Shown: positions 9,114 to 19,498 of the stretch, one piece after another
How positions within the stretch are numbered: the stretch's first letter is position 1
How the letters are laid out: every line of letters begins with the position of its first letter
NCBI GenBank assembly: GCA_965262565.1
Contig: CBDHFQ010000034.1
Location: 1-49,664, forward strand
Direction: 5' to 3'
DNA length: 49,664 bases
Source of the DNA: CBDHFQ01 sp965262565
GTDB taxonomy: Bacteria; Bacteroidota; Bacteroidia; J057
Program-made: the position numbers and the translations under genes
Notes under the pieces: model-generated
Database searches by the model: none
The model's input: only the letters and a program-made list of their open reading frames with translations
What the model was told of the DNA's origin: nothing

Positions 9114-12100
9114 ATGAGTGGGCAACATTCGCCATCATATTTTTCCAGTCAAGAATATCCGGCCATGTATAGGCTGGTACTCATAGCATTGGCTATTATA
9201 AGCTTGGCAAGTGGCCTCACCGTAAATATCCTGGCTACTGGTTTACATCTACCCCACTATATTTATGCACCCGTAACTTTAGCCTGTCTTGGCTTAGCAA
9301 TAGGCTCCCTATACAATACGAGAATATCGACCAATCTTTTTGAATATGCCTCTTATTGTTATCTATTTATCTATTTGGGAATCATTTTTCTTACCTACAG
9401 AAATAACTTTGATATACATTTTGTTATCGTTCTCGTAGCGGCTCATGTACTTTATGCCCTATCATTTAGGAACATTGTAGAATTTTCCATATTCGCCATC
9501 TCTAGCCTTTCTTTACTGGTACTCTGTACTTTCATGTTGGATAATATACCCTTCAACAAGTATGTATTCAATTCCATCCTTTCTATCTATACATTGTTTG
9601 CCGGACTTCATACATGGTATAAAGAAAATAAATATGAAAGCGATAAGAGGCATGGACGATTCTTGAAATCTTTACTGGACTCTGAGGATTCAGGCATATT
9701 TTTAATAAATTCAGATGCTACCTTCATTTATTATCGTAATCCTGCAGCCATTTCTCTAAGTAAGTCCTTATTCCAAACGCCTGAAATAACTATCTCAGAG
9801 TTATGGGATTTACTCCAATTAGATAAGCAGTTTATTGTAAATAAATTGAAAAATGCGGAGCCAGGAACTAAAGAGCATGGATTGTATCATATGACCAATG
9901 ATGCTGGCAATACGATAACCCTCGAAATGATCTTTCAAAAGCTCCGAACTTATCAAGGAACGGCACTCTTATTACAATTAACTGATATTACCCAAACGAA
10001 GCTAGAAGAAGAAAGACTTGTTTATTTAGAAACCTTGGATACATTCTTTTTTAAGAGGCATTTGCGCTACAGTATTATCGTAGATATTAAAGAAAATGTA
10101 AAACAAATTTATGTCCCAAATTCTAATAGCAATTTACCAAAATCATTCATAGATAAACCGCTCATCCATTCAGCTCCAGAGTTTTTTCCTCATTCGGCTA
10201 TTAATCAAATCAGAGGTTGCATACATAAGCTTAAAGAAAGTTCTCAATCACAAAGTACGATCATTGAGCATGTAGGAGGAAACAAAATTTCGGGATATAC
10301 TCAAGTACATATCCTTTCTCCGCCTGCCATCAGGCCAGACATTATTTTATTATTTGAGGATATAAGTCAAAAAGTATTCCTGGAAAAATCGCTAACAAAC
10401 GTAGCTCAGGATTATCAAAGTCTCTTCCAGGCGAATAATCAGGGAATTATTATTGCAGATGTTGAGTCAAAGTCCATAACAGATATGAATATGGCAGCTT
10501 ACCATTTCACAAAATTCACACCAGAGGAAGTTGCTTCACTACATATTACAGATTTATTTATAGATGAAAAAAATGAACTGGAAAAAAATATTCAGGAATT
10601 ACCATTGAATGAATCTATTACTTCAATGGTAAAACTTCAGACTAAACACCCAGAAGATCAGCGCATTCAAATAACGATCTATAAATCAATTTTACAGGAA
10701 AGAGAGCGCCTGATAAGTATGTTTTCTCTCATGTCTGCTTCTTTCGATGAAAAGCAGGATCAAGAGCATAGTTCCTATCACATAACCTTTAGGGAAATGT
10801 TCACCCATGCGCCTCATGCGATGATCATACAGTCGCTTCAAGGAGAAATCTTTGAAATTAATCAGGTGGCATTGGGGTTATTTCAACGACCTAAAACAGC
10901 TTTGATAGGAAAAGAATTTGCTGAATATGTCCTCCCCTCTCAAAAAACAAAACTCCTTCAACGATTGCCTTCAGTGCTTCAAGGAAGTATTCCATACATC
11001 GAGACTGTCATTCTACTTGAAAATGGGACGGAAATCCCCGTTGAGTTAAAAGCTGCTCCTTTTAACTGGAACAATAAAATGGCTACTATTCTGCACATAA
11101 GCCCTATATCAGCCAGAAAAGAGGCACAACTCGCCCTGGCACAAAGTGAAGAAAGATATCGAACGCTGATTGAGAAAATGAATGAAGGTTTGATCATGAC
11201 TGATCTTTCCGGCATAATCATTTTTGTAAATGATAAAATGGCTTCACTGATGAACAAGCCAAGATCGGAAATTATAGGCCAAAAATTTCATCAGATACTC
11301 TGGCCCATAGATGCTTCAAAAAATAATGTTTCTTTCAAGGATGTTGAAAGTAGCCATCAATACGAGATCGAATTTCAAAGCTTAAATGAGAACAGTATAT
11401 GGGTATTAATTACTCAATCGCCTCATAAAAATAGCAAAGGAGATACTATTGGGACCATTGCAATTATTACCGATATTACTGATAGAAAAATAACTGAGCT
11501 AAAATTAAAAGAGAAAAATCAAGAGCTGGACTCTTTTGTCTACAAAGCTTCTCATGATTTAAAAGGGCCTTTAGCTTCGATCATTGGAGTAACGAATATT
11601 GCCCAGTCGGAAGTGAAAGATGAAAAAGCAAATAAATATTTTCAACTCATTTCACAAAGTACCCAAAGATTAGATTCTATATTGGTCGATTTAATTGATG
11701 TAACACGACTCAGTAAAGCACAGACGACCTATCAGTCTATAGACATAGAACAACTTATCAATGAGATTATTGAAAGCCTACAGCATCTTCCCAACTCCAA
11801 GGAAATTGAGTTTAAGGTAGAAGTGAGTTTAAAAGATGCCTTTGTTTCTGATCCCAAACTACTGATTTCTATTCTTCAAAATCTGATTACCAATAGTATA
11901 ACCTATTTTGACTCTACTAAAAAACAGTCTTTTATCTCTATAAAAGCATACCAGCGAAATGATTGCGTAGAGTTCATTATAAGTGATAATGGAGTAGGTA
12001 TTTCTGAGAAGATACTGGGAAAGGTATTCAACATGTTTTACAGAGGAAATACTAAAAGTAGAGGCTCAGGCCTGGGACTCTATATTGTCAAAAATGCTGT

Positions 12101-12227
12101 GGAAAAACTTAACGGAATTTGTAAGTTATCCTCTGAAGAAGGAGTAGGAACGACCTTTTCTTTTTCTGTACCTAGTCAAATGGTTAATGAGGAATCATTA
12201 ACCCTCACCACAGAGAAGACGAAATAA
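9114..12227 (+). CDS. membrane hybrid-free sensor histidine kinase with multiple PAS domains
   Basis: A 1037-residue inner-membrane sensor kinase. Six hydrophobic helices lie in residues about 20-168. Then come PAS-like sensor domains at about 185-300, 430-540, 563-680 and 690-800; a region at about 305-415 may be a further diverged PAS. The dimerisation helix has the phospho-acceptor His814 in KASHDLKGPLASI. The ATPase domain follows with the N box NLITNSI, G1 DNGVGIS, F box KVFNMFYRG and G2 GSGLGLYIVKNAVEKL. No receiver domain is fused. The signal is unknown. No response regulator gene is adjacent; the single-domain regulator at 18874-19371 is 6.6 kb away and its link is only a possibility. 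The next gene begins 46 bases downstream, so they may be co-transcribed. Confidence 0.92.
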   Translation: MSGQHSPSYFSSQEYPAMYRLVLIALAIISLASGLTVNILATGLHLPHYIYAPVTLACLGLAIGSLYNTRISTNLFEYASYCYLFIYLGIIFLTYRNNFDIHFVIVLVAAHVLYALSFRNIVEFSIFAISSLSLLVLCTFMLDNIPFNKYVFNSILSIYTLFAGLHTWYKENKYESDKRHGRFLKSLLDSEDSGIFLINSDATFIYYRNPAAISLSKSLFQTPEITISELWDLLQLDKQFIVNKLKNAEPGTKEHGLYHMTNDAGNTITLEMIFQKLRTYQGTALLLQLTDITQTKLEEERLVYLETLDTFFFKRHLRYSIIVDIKENVKQIYVPNSNSNLPKSFIDKPLIHSAPEFFPHSAINQIRGCIHKLKESSQSQSTIIEHVGGNKISGYTQVHILSPPAIRPDIILLFEDISQKVFLEKSLTNVAQDYQSLFQANNQGIIIADVESKSITDMNMAAYHFTKFTPEEVASLHITDLFIDEKNELEKNIQELPLNESITSMVKLQTKHPEDQRIQITIYKSILQERERLISMFSLMSASFDEKQDQEHSSYHITFREMFTHAPHAMIIQSLQGEIFEINQVALGLFQRPKTALIGKEFAEYVLPSQKTKLLQRLPSVLQGSIPYIETVILLENGTEIPVELKAAPFNWNNKMATILHISPISARKEAQLALAQSEERYRTLIEKMNEGLIMTDLSGIIIFVNDKMASLMNKPRSEIIGQKFHQILWPIDASKNNVSFKDVESSHQYEIEFQSLNENSIWVLITQSPHKNSKGDTIGTIAIITDITDRKITELKLKEKNQELDSFVYKASHDLKGPLASIIGVTNIAQSEVKDEKANKYFQLISQSTQRLDSILVDLIDVTRLSKAQTTYQSIDIEQLINEIIESLQHLPNSKEIEFKVEVSLKDAFVSDPKLLISILQNLITNSITYFDSTKKQSFISIKAYQRNDCVEFIISDNGVGISEKILGKVFNMFYRGNTKSRGSGLGLYIVKNAVEKLNGICKLSSEEGVGTTFSFSVPSQMVNEESLTLTTEKTK

Positions 12228-12273
12228 GTCTTTATTTGGTTATGAGTGATCATAATCTCTGTTCAATCAAATA

Positions 12274-13608
12274 ATGTTTCTTATGACGTCCTTCTGGGAA
12301 GCCTTGGCATTTAGTAAACGCCAGAAAAAAGGCATTACTGTATTTCTTGTTCTTCTCACTTTTCTGATGCTACTAAAATGGATCATAATGCCTCATTCAA
12401 TTGATCTGTTTTATGGAGATGATCTGCCACATTTGTCTCCCGACATATTTGTAAGGATAGATTCTTTCGAAAAAAACACTTCTCCTAGCCTTCTTACCAA
12501 TTATATAAGGTTCAACAGCAAACACAAAGTTAACACTTTGGAAAGCCATATACTGGAAATCAATACAGCAGATAGCATGGAATGGATATCAATAAATGGA
12601 ATTGGTCCTGTGTTAAGCGCCAGGATTATTCGATTTCGTGAATCACTTGGGGGGTTTCATTCAGTTGACCAACTTCAGCATGTATATGGCCTGTCAGAAG
12701 AATGTTTTAATCGGATGAAGCCGTTACTTTGGCTGGATTCTACGCTTATTCCGAATCCGTCACATCCTAATGCTAACTTCTCTCCCAATACTTATCTTCA
12801 TTTTGAAAATGGAAATAAAAATAATCATTCACGGTTAAACGGTGTTAAAAAATATAACAGTAATTTTTCAATAGAAATTAATACAGCCGATTCTATAGAA
12901 TGGAAACAGCTTCCTGGAATTGGCTCAGTTCTCAGTAAAAGAATTGTTAAGTATAGAGCCGCTAAAAGAGGATTTAAACAAATAACAGAGGTTGGGCAGG
13001 TGTATGGATTAGATCAAGAGGTCTTCAAACACATTTCCATGCACCTATGGATAGATTCCACGCTTAACTTAGACTCTCTTTTTTATAAAAATCCACTTTC
13101 AACAACGACATTACTAAACGATACCATAAATAATACCGGCCACAACAAGATAATTTCAACAATGGATACATCTGTTCATTTCGATGATAAATGGATGCAT
13201 GAAGAAATAGATGTGCTAGAGTTAAATCAGGCCGATTCTGTTAGTTTGGCAAAATTACCAGGAATAGGTCCCACGCTAGCGCATCGAATAATCAGTTTTA
13301 GAAAAATTATTGGGTTCTATGCTTCTCTGGATTTACTTCAACATGTTTATGGGCTTTCCGAAAAAAACTTTTTATTAATGAAATCCTATCTGTATGTAGA
13401 TACAGAAATTGATTATGAAAAGGTAGATCTTAATACCGTATCACTAAAAAAACTAAGTTATTATCCATGTATGAAAGATGGGTTAGCAGAAAAATTAATG
13501 AATCTCCGTAAGCAACTGGGCTACTTTAGTTATTGGGAAGAAGTAGCACAATTAAAAGAAATAGGTCCGCAGTGCCTGGAATTATTACAACTGTATTTTG
13601 AGATATAA
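12274..13608 (+). CDS. membrane-anchored protein with four helix-hairpin-helix (ComEA-like) units
   Basis: A 444-residue protein with one membrane helix near residues 21-40 after a basic N-terminus. Four helix-hairpin-helix units follow, each starting EINTADS or similar: about 90-155, 200-262, 312-378 and 385-444. The first three keep the hairpin glycines (INGIGPVLSARI, LPGIGSVLSKRI, LPGIGPTLAHRI); the fourth (YYPCMKDGLAEKL) has lost them. Such units bind DNA backbone without sequence preference, and ComEA uses them for DNA uptake, so a periplasmic DNA-binding role is plausible but not shown. The last three units are each closed by VYGL and WID or YVD. It starts 46 bases after the kinase gene. 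Confidence 0.8.
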   Translation: MFLMTSFWEALAFSKRQKKGITVFLVLLTFLMLLKWIIMPHSIDLFYGDDLPHLSPDIFVRIDSFEKNTSPSLLTNYIRFNSKHKVNTLESHILEINTADSMEWISINGIGPVLSARIIRFRESLGGFHSVDQLQHVYGLSEECFNRMKPLLWLDSTLIPNPSHPNANFSPNTYLHFENGNKNNHSRLNGVKKYNSNFSIEINTADSIEWKQLPGIGSVLSKRIVKYRAAKRGFKQITEVGQVYGLDQEVFKHISMHLWIDSTLNLDSLFYKNPLSTTTLLNDTINNTGHNKIISTMDTSVHFDDKWMHEEIDVLELNQADSVSLAKLPGIGPTLAHRIISFRKIIGFYASLDLLQHVYGLSEKNFLLMKSYLYVDTEIDYEKVDLNTVSLKKLSYYPCMKDGLAEKLMNLRKQLGYFSYWEEVAQLKEIGPQCLELLQLYFEI

Positions 13609-13769
13609 CGATTCGATAAATCCATCATTCTTGCTACATAAAAATTAAGATTTTTTGAAAAATTTTATCTCTTTCTTATATTTTTTATATAATGCCGTAA
13701 AATTGGTAACCTTATATACCGAGGTCAGTATACATAGAAAGGTTATATGTACTTCTAATTCTTAATACC

Positions 13770-14432
13770 ATGTATATACCCAAATATGCTTGGTGGTTGC
13801 ACAGGGGAATCATGCTTATCTTATTGATAATCATTTCCTTCGCTATTACCAAGTCTCAACCCATCAAAGATCCTTACACGATCTATCTAGAAAGAGAAAA
13901 TGCACAACTAAAACAGACCGTGGTCAATTTGCAATATGCAAATGAGCAACTTCAAAGAGAAATGAACGAGTATAAGATTCGAAATAATGAACTTTATACA
14001 CAGGTAAACCGATTACAACAGAGTAACTCAGCTACCAGCAGAGGGATTAATACTACTGCTAGATATGATATAGGTACTCGTTCTATTCAAAATAGTACCA
14101 CTTATCAGGCTCCCTGTAGACTTCAACAAGGAAATCTTATTTCAGGTGGGGTGTACACTACTGATTTGACAGAAGTAATGGCCCAAGGATGGGTTATTCA
14201 ACTTTATTCTTCCAGAGATCTTTGTAACGCCCTAAGTGAAGCCCAGAAATTATCTGCCAGCTTTGGTTATCAGTACGTTTATCTACATTCAAAAAGAGTT
14301 AATGGTGTTGATTATTATGCTGTTATATATGGGATGTATCCCAGTAAATCAAATGCTCAAATTGCCTTAACTGATCTATCGAATCGGTATAGTGATATTA
14401 AAAGGAGAAAAGCATATGTAACATTCCTTTAA
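13770..14432 (+). CDS. membrane-anchored coiled-coil protein with SPOR domain
   Basis: A 220-residue protein. One membrane helix covers about residues 11-27 (LHRGIMLILLIIISFAITK is the hydrophobic core). Residues about 37-90 form a coiled coil (repeated ENAQLKQ, NEQLQREM, NELYTQV). A C-terminal SPOR domain covers about 147-220, opening WVIQLYSS and including YYAVIYGMYPSKSNAQ. SPOR domains bind denuded septal peptidoglycan, so an envelope or division-site role is likely. Its start ATG at 13770 has no alternative upstream. It converges with the DnaE gene 31 bases away. Confidence 0.85.
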   Translation: MYIPKYAWWLHRGIMLILLIIISFAITKSQPIKDPYTIYLERENAQLKQTVVNLQYANEQLQREMNEYKIRNNELYTQVNRLQQSNSATSRGINTTARYDIGTRSIQNSTTYQAPCRLQQGNLISGGVYTTDLTEVMAQGWVIQLYSSRDLCNALSEAQKLSASFGYQYVYLHSKRVNGVDYYAVIYGMYPSKSNAQIALTDLSNRYSDIKRRKAYVTFL

Positions 14433-14463
14433 TAACAATTTCTCAAGGTAAAAGAATATTTAG

Positions 14464-17424
14464 CTAATACGAAGCGTCTGCCAATCGAGGATCTGACTTA
14501 TATAACAATTTATTGGCACATGTCATTTCGATGCTACATGTGCCAAATTCTTCTGTTACTTTACCTGTTATTTTGTATAGAGCTCTACCCGAAAAGGCAT
14601 ATTTACGATTGACATCTGGAAACAGAACAACATCAAACATATCTCCTTTTTCATCTATAAAATTGGCAAACTGCATTAATTCTTTCTTCACCGTACGAGT
14701 CTCCTTGCGCGTTACCAGGTATCCAATGATATTGACAGTTTTTCCTACATATTCGTATAACTGAGCTGAAGTGATACATTCTTCATGTGTTCTTAACTGT
14801 AAATCGAAAGGTGAGCATAGAGGGAAACCTAATAGTTCCATTTCATCATAAGCATCTTCTATCGGATTCTGAGGAAGTTCGGGTATAAAAAAGTCTTCAT
14901 TACCGGCATCAAATAACACTTCCTTCTGACCATTTTGCTGTTTACCCTTAATTCTCATTTTTTGCCTCCCACATCAAGTTGGCCTTACTTTTTCCAGTAA
15001 ATCGTAAGCCTCCGACCCTGATCAAACGTATCAATTGGTCATGCGTAACCCCTACCCTACGCATAAAATCTTCTAGATGCCTAAATGCACCATTGGCCTT
15101 TCGCTCTCTTAACAATATTATGTCCCAACTCCTGTTCCAATATCCTTTATGTGGGTGAATCCTAAAAAAATATTCTTCTTCATAAGGTGAGTGAGATAAA
15201 GAGACCGATTCACACAAGGTGCTTGAATCACCCCTCCTAATTGGCGGGCTTCATGCAAATACATTTCCGTATCGTAAAAACCCCCAAAGTTATTGACTAC
15301 TGCTACCATAAATTCCAGGGGGAAATATGCTTTCAGATACCAAACTCTGAAAGCTCTCCCACAGCAAAACTCGCTGAGTGTGCTTTAGAAAAAGAATATG
15401 CAGCAAAACCCTGAATTTGTCTCCAAAGTTCTTGTATGATATGTTCCCGGATACTTACGATCGCGACAGTTAGAAAAAAATATGGCTGAAAGTCGATCCA
15501 ATTCGCGTCGAGACCTGAATTTTCCACTCATCGCCCGCCTCAGTAAATCCGCTTCTGCCAAGTCTAATCCCCCAAACTCATGGGCTACTTTAATCACATC
15601 TTCCTGATATACCATTACCCCATAGGTTTTCTTGCAATAACTCCTGTAGATGAGGATGAGGATAAGAGAAAGCTTTTCCATTGTGCCGTTCTACATACGC
15701 ACGCATCATCCCTGAATTGGACACTCCAGGGCGAATGATGGAACTCGCAGCTACCAAGGTAAGATAATCTTCGCAATCCAGTTTTCGGATAAGTTGGCGC
15801 ATAGCCGGCGATTCAATGTAGAAACAACCAATGGTCTTTCCGCTACGCAATATACGAACGAATACGGGGATCTTGCTTTAATTTTTCTACCCGATGAATA
15901 TTAGCAGCTTTATCCTGATTTTTTTTGTACCAATTCCACACAATCCCGAATATGCCCTAACCCCCTTTGGCTAAGGATATCAAACTTATGTAAACCTATT
16001 TCTTCTGCTACATACATATCGAAATGGGTAATGGGAAAGCCCTTAGGAGGCATATCTGTCGCAGTATAAGCGTGAATAGGCCCTTCTGATATCAGTACTC
16101 CTCCTGCATGTATGCTAAGGTGATTAGGAAATCCCTGTAAACGCTCACTGTATCTCAACACCCAACCAGAAACTTTATCTGGTGCGTGCTGGGATGGAAC
16201 CGGATGGGCAGCTAATTGATCCATTTCCCGCTTAGTCATCCCAAATACTTTTCCCAGTTCTCGAATTAACCCTCTATATTGAAAGGTTTGATAAGTCGCT
16301 AATAAAGAAGTGTGATTAGAACGATAGCGTTTAAAAGCATAATCTATTACATGATCCCTGGCTTTCCACGAAAAGTCAATGTCAAAGTCGGGTGGCGACG
16401 TTCTTTTAGGATTGAGAAATCGTTCGAAATACAAATTCAATTCAATCGGGTCAACATCTGTAATGCCCATACAATAAGCGGCAATACTATTTGCTCCACT
16501 CCCTCTGCCTACATGAACGTAAGCACGCGATTTACCATATTGAATAAAATCCCAGGTAATCAGGAAGTAGGCATTAAAATCGAGTCGATCAATGATTTCC
16601 AATTCTCGCCTCAATCGCTGCACAACATCAGAACGTTCCGTCCCATAACGCGCTTCAGCCCCTTCCATCGCCAACTTTTCCAACAACAACATGTCTTCAT
16701 ATTTATCTCCGGTAAATGTTTGGCGCGACCGCCTTCGATTAAACGCAAAGTCGAAACTGCATCTTGCCAAAAGCTGCTCAGTATTTGTCTTGATTTGGGG
16801 ATAGTCAGCAAACGCTTTATGTAACATATCTGGAGGTATAAATATCTCTGCTTGAGAAGCATGCTGACTGGCACTTAGTTTACTCAATAAGGTATTATGC
16901 TCAATGGCCCTGAGCAAACGATGCATGTTAAATCCCAGTTTATTCTCAAAACTAATAGGCTGGAGAATGACTAACCTATCTTGATGATGGCGATATCTCG
17001 ACCGAAATATCTGGCCTACTTCATTTACCCGTACTCCTAACCACTCATGTTCATTTAGGCTGGTCTGACTTTTCCTCTCCCATGGATAAATCACATATAC
17101 CTGAGACCAGTAAGGAGGTAATTCAGGGAAAGGGAGACCTTGCATGGCATATTGAGAATAAAAAGAATTAATCTCCTGAAATCCATCCAAATTTCTTGCT
17201 ATAGCGATATATAACAACTTCCCTTCACGCCTGAATTCCATGCCTACCACTGGATGAATATCATTCCTCCGACAGGCTTTGACGAAATCATAACAAGCAG
17301 AAGAATTGTGAATATCCGTTAACGCTAATGCCCGGATACCGTATTTCTTAGCAAGTGATATTAACGCATCTACAGAAAGGGTTCCATATCGAAAGCTGAA
17401 ATAAGTATGACAATTCAAATACAT
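14464..17424 (-). pseudogene. dnaE: DNA polymerase III alpha subunit, short DnaE paralogue, broken by eight indels
   Basis: A second, short DnaE of the kind many Bacteroidota carry beside the replicative one; related enzymes act in damage-tolerant synthesis. Residues 1-504 are intact: PHP domain (NCHTYFSFRYG, ALTDIHNSS), then the polymerase core with VGRGSGANSIAAYC and catalytic PDFDIDFSW. Downstream the frame changes eight times, at 15919-15926 (T8, +1), about 15851-15855 (+1), 15627-15630 (+1), 15446-15448 (+1), 15358-15360 (+1), 15340-15341 (+1), 15124-15126 (-1) and 14958-14963 (+1). Net +6 leaves 985 codons, so start and stop agree. The pieces carry TYGVMVYQEDVIKVAHEFGG, AAYSFSKAHSASFAVESF, and a C-terminal OB-fold. 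There is no in-frame nonsense codon within the pieces. Sequencing error or very recent decay; see finding. The neighbouring imuB/dinB partner is absent. Confidence 0.85.
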
Positions 17425-17499
17425 ATGGGCTTTCCTCTATTCCTTTCCTCGCTCAAATGAATATTCTTCCACATCATTGACATTACAATCCGATAATAA

Positions 17500-17542
17500 C
17501 AATAATATTAGCAAATAATACCAAACAAAACTAATAATATTG
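17500..17542. promoter_or_regulatory. imperfect inverted repeat between dnaE and glycosyltransferase genes
   Basis: CAATAATATTAG (17500-17511) and CTAATAATATTG (17531-17542) are inverted copies with one mismatch in 12 and a 19-base spacer. It lies about 75 bases upstream of the dnaE start and 85 upstream of the glycosyltransferase start. It could be an operator, but AT-rich DNA makes such repeats by chance. Confidence 0.25.
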
Positions 17543-17626
17543 GATTTTGGAACATCTCTTCCTCTTTCGTAAATAGCAAGTGATTAGTTGTTACCTTTTT
17601 TATTCGAAGTAGACGATTGTGCTTAT

Positions 17627-18898
17627 ATGAAACGAATAGTTTGTTTTGGTCCAGGCCCTCAATTTAAAGGGGGGATAGCAAATTATAATACCTCTCTTGC
17701 TCGGAGTCTGGATCGAATGCCAAATACAGAAGTGCATATAGTTTCCTGGACCCAACAGTATCCCGCTATTATTCCTCGAGACTTTATAGATCGGAGCAGC
17801 AAGCATAACTTTTTAGAAGGAACCTCTATCAGAGTGACTTACCTGACAGACTATAATCGCCCTGCTAGCTGGAAAAAGACATACACATTTATTAAACAAC
17901 TTAAGCCGGATATAGTCGTGTTCCAATGGGCCATAGCACTCCAGGGGCTCCCACTGGGGTGGATCGCCAGAAAGTTATACCGCCACTCGGAAATAGAAGT
18001 CATTTTTGACCTACATGTATTAGTTCAAAAGGAGGCTAGTATATTGGATCAATTTTTCACTCGATACGGATTAAAAGGAGCTCCTACTTATATCGTTCAC
18101 GCATATAAAACAGCCCACGAACTTCGCGAACTATTCTCGGATACTTCATTTGTACTAAGAGAAGATGGGAAAAGAGCAGATAAACCCGAAAAAACGATTA
18201 TCAAGTTATATCACCCAGTATATGATCTGTTTCAAATAGATCCAGACTTCAGTGTTGAAGCTCATAAACGCGAATTAGGATTAAAAAAGAATGTGTTCCT
18301 GTTTTTTGGTTTTATCCGAAAGTATAAGGGATTGCATAATGTTATTCCAGCATTTGCTAAAGTCCTGGAGCAACGAAAGGACGTGTCTCTTCTCATCGTA
18401 GGAGAATCATTCTGGCAAACGCTGGACCAAAAAAAGTTCACTACAAGGCTTAAAAATGCCATATTCGGTATAGCGAAAGCTATATTCGTCAGAAAAAGTG
18501 ATGACGAACGGCAGTACGATCCCCTAAAGCTCATTAAGGAGTTAAATATAGAAGAACATACAGTACTTATAAATCGATTTGTTCCCAATGAAGAGGTTCA
18601 TCGCTATTTCCAGGTGAGTGATTGTATAATAACATACTATTTGACAGCTACGCCATCAGGAGTGGAATCTTTAGCCTATAATTTTCGGCTTCCGGTATTA
18701 GCAACCAGAGTGGGACATTTTCCAGAAACCGTACAGGAGGGATTCAATGGGTATCTTGCGGAACCCGAAGATATAGACTCTATGGCGGGGACTATGCTTA
18801 AGTTTTTAAAACATCCATTGTCAGGGGAAAATGTGGCTAAAGCGGCAAAAAATATGAGTTGGGAAAACTATGCTCAAGCAATTCTCTTTACAAACTGA
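17627..18898 (+). CDS. GT4-type glycosyltransferase
   Basis: A 423-residue GT-B fold glycosyltransferase, probably cytoplasmic or peripheral to the inner membrane. The N-domain begins RIVCFGPGPQFKGGIANYN, the typical glycine-rich opening that faces the acceptor. The C-domain has FLFFGFIRKYKGLH (about 240), VSLLIVGES, and the donor-binding region ATPSGVESLAYNFRLPVLAT followed by TVQEGFNGYL, the E-x7-E type site of GT4. I chose ATG 17627 over the TTG at 17588, because the family motif begins at once after it. Donor and acceptor are unknown; no other polysaccharide genes are close. The 3' end overlaps the response regulator by 25 bases, tail to tail. Confidence 0.88.
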   Translation: MKRIVCFGPGPQFKGGIANYNTSLARSLDRMPNTEVHIVSWTQQYPAIIPRDFIDRSSKHNFLEGTSIRVTYLTDYNRPASWKKTYTFIKQLKPDIVVFQWAIALQGLPLGWIARKLYRHSEIEVIFDLHVLVQKEASILDQFFTRYGLKGAPTYIVHAYKTAHELRELFSDTSFVLREDGKRADKPEKTIIKLYHPVYDLFQIDPDFSVEAHKRELGLKKNVFLFFGFIRKYKGLHNVIPAFAKVLEQRKDVSLLIVGESFWQTLDQKKFTTRLKNAIFGIAKAIFVRKSDDERQYDPLKLIKELNIEEHTVLINRFVPNEEVHRYFQVSDCIITYYLTATPSGVESLAYNFRLPVLATRVGHFPETVQEGFNGYLAEPEDIDSMAGTMLKFLKHPLSGENVAKAAKNMSWENYAQAILFTN

Positions 18899-19371
18899 TG
18901 TCGGTTTCTATGTTCCGGTTTTCCCAATCTCCCATTCCAATAATGGACAATTTGAGAAATTAATACCACAAAATCAGTGTAAGAAAAAGGTTTTACGACA
19001 TAATTATCAGCGAGTAAGTTAAAACTCGATTGAATATCCTGCTCAGATTCCGAAGTGGAAAAAATAATCACAGGAATAAACTTCAACACCGAATCCTGCT
19101 TGATCCGGGCAAGGATTTCCTTCCCGTTTCTTCTAGGTAAATTAAGATCCAGAAAGATCAAATCCGGAATGTCCGCGTCGGTATATTCTCCCAGACGAAA
19201 CAAATACCTGATAGCGCTATCACCATCTGTAACTACATCTAGTCGATAGCGAAGATCTACTCCTTCTTCAAGTGCTTGTTGTGCCAATAATACATCTCCA
19301 GGATTATCTTCGATTAAAAGTAATTTCAATGGAGAATTCTGTTCTTTCACTTTACTTATCCACATTTCCAA
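18874..19371 (-). CDS. single-domain response regulator (Rcp1/CheY-like)
   Basis: A 165-residue receiver domain with no output domain. The acidic pocket is Glu21-Asp22 in LLLIEDNPGD, the phospho-acceptor Asp75 in LIFLDLNLPRRNG, the switch residue Thr106 in FSTSES, and Lys127 in VVKPFS. The LxLIEDNPGD and DLNLPR wording is that of the Rcp1 family, which usually pairs with PAS or phytochrome kinases. No kinase is adjacent; the PAS kinase at 9114 is a candidate only by proximity. The gene lies tail to tail over the glycosyltransferase end. Confidence 0.92.
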   Translation of the reverse strand: MEMWISKVKEQNSPLKLLLIEDNPGDVLLAQQALEEGVDLRYRLDVVTDGDSAIRYLFRLGEYTDADIPDLIFLDLNLPRRNGKEILARIKQDSVLKFIPVIIFSTSESEQDIQSSFNLLADNYVVKPFSYTDFVVLISQIVHYWNGRLGKPEHRNRHQFVKRIA

Positions 19372-19498
19372 ATACTAACAATTACTAAATCAGCAATATT
19401 GAATAATTTGATTACAATTAAGCGATTTTCGTGGAAAAAAACGCATTCAAATAAACGAAATCTAACATTTTTAAAATGCAATTATTTTAATATTTAAA

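Noticed and set aside
14464..15850. Six separate small genes in the dnaE region
   Set aside because: All pieces align in order to one DnaE protein and join by single-base changes, so they are one broken gene.
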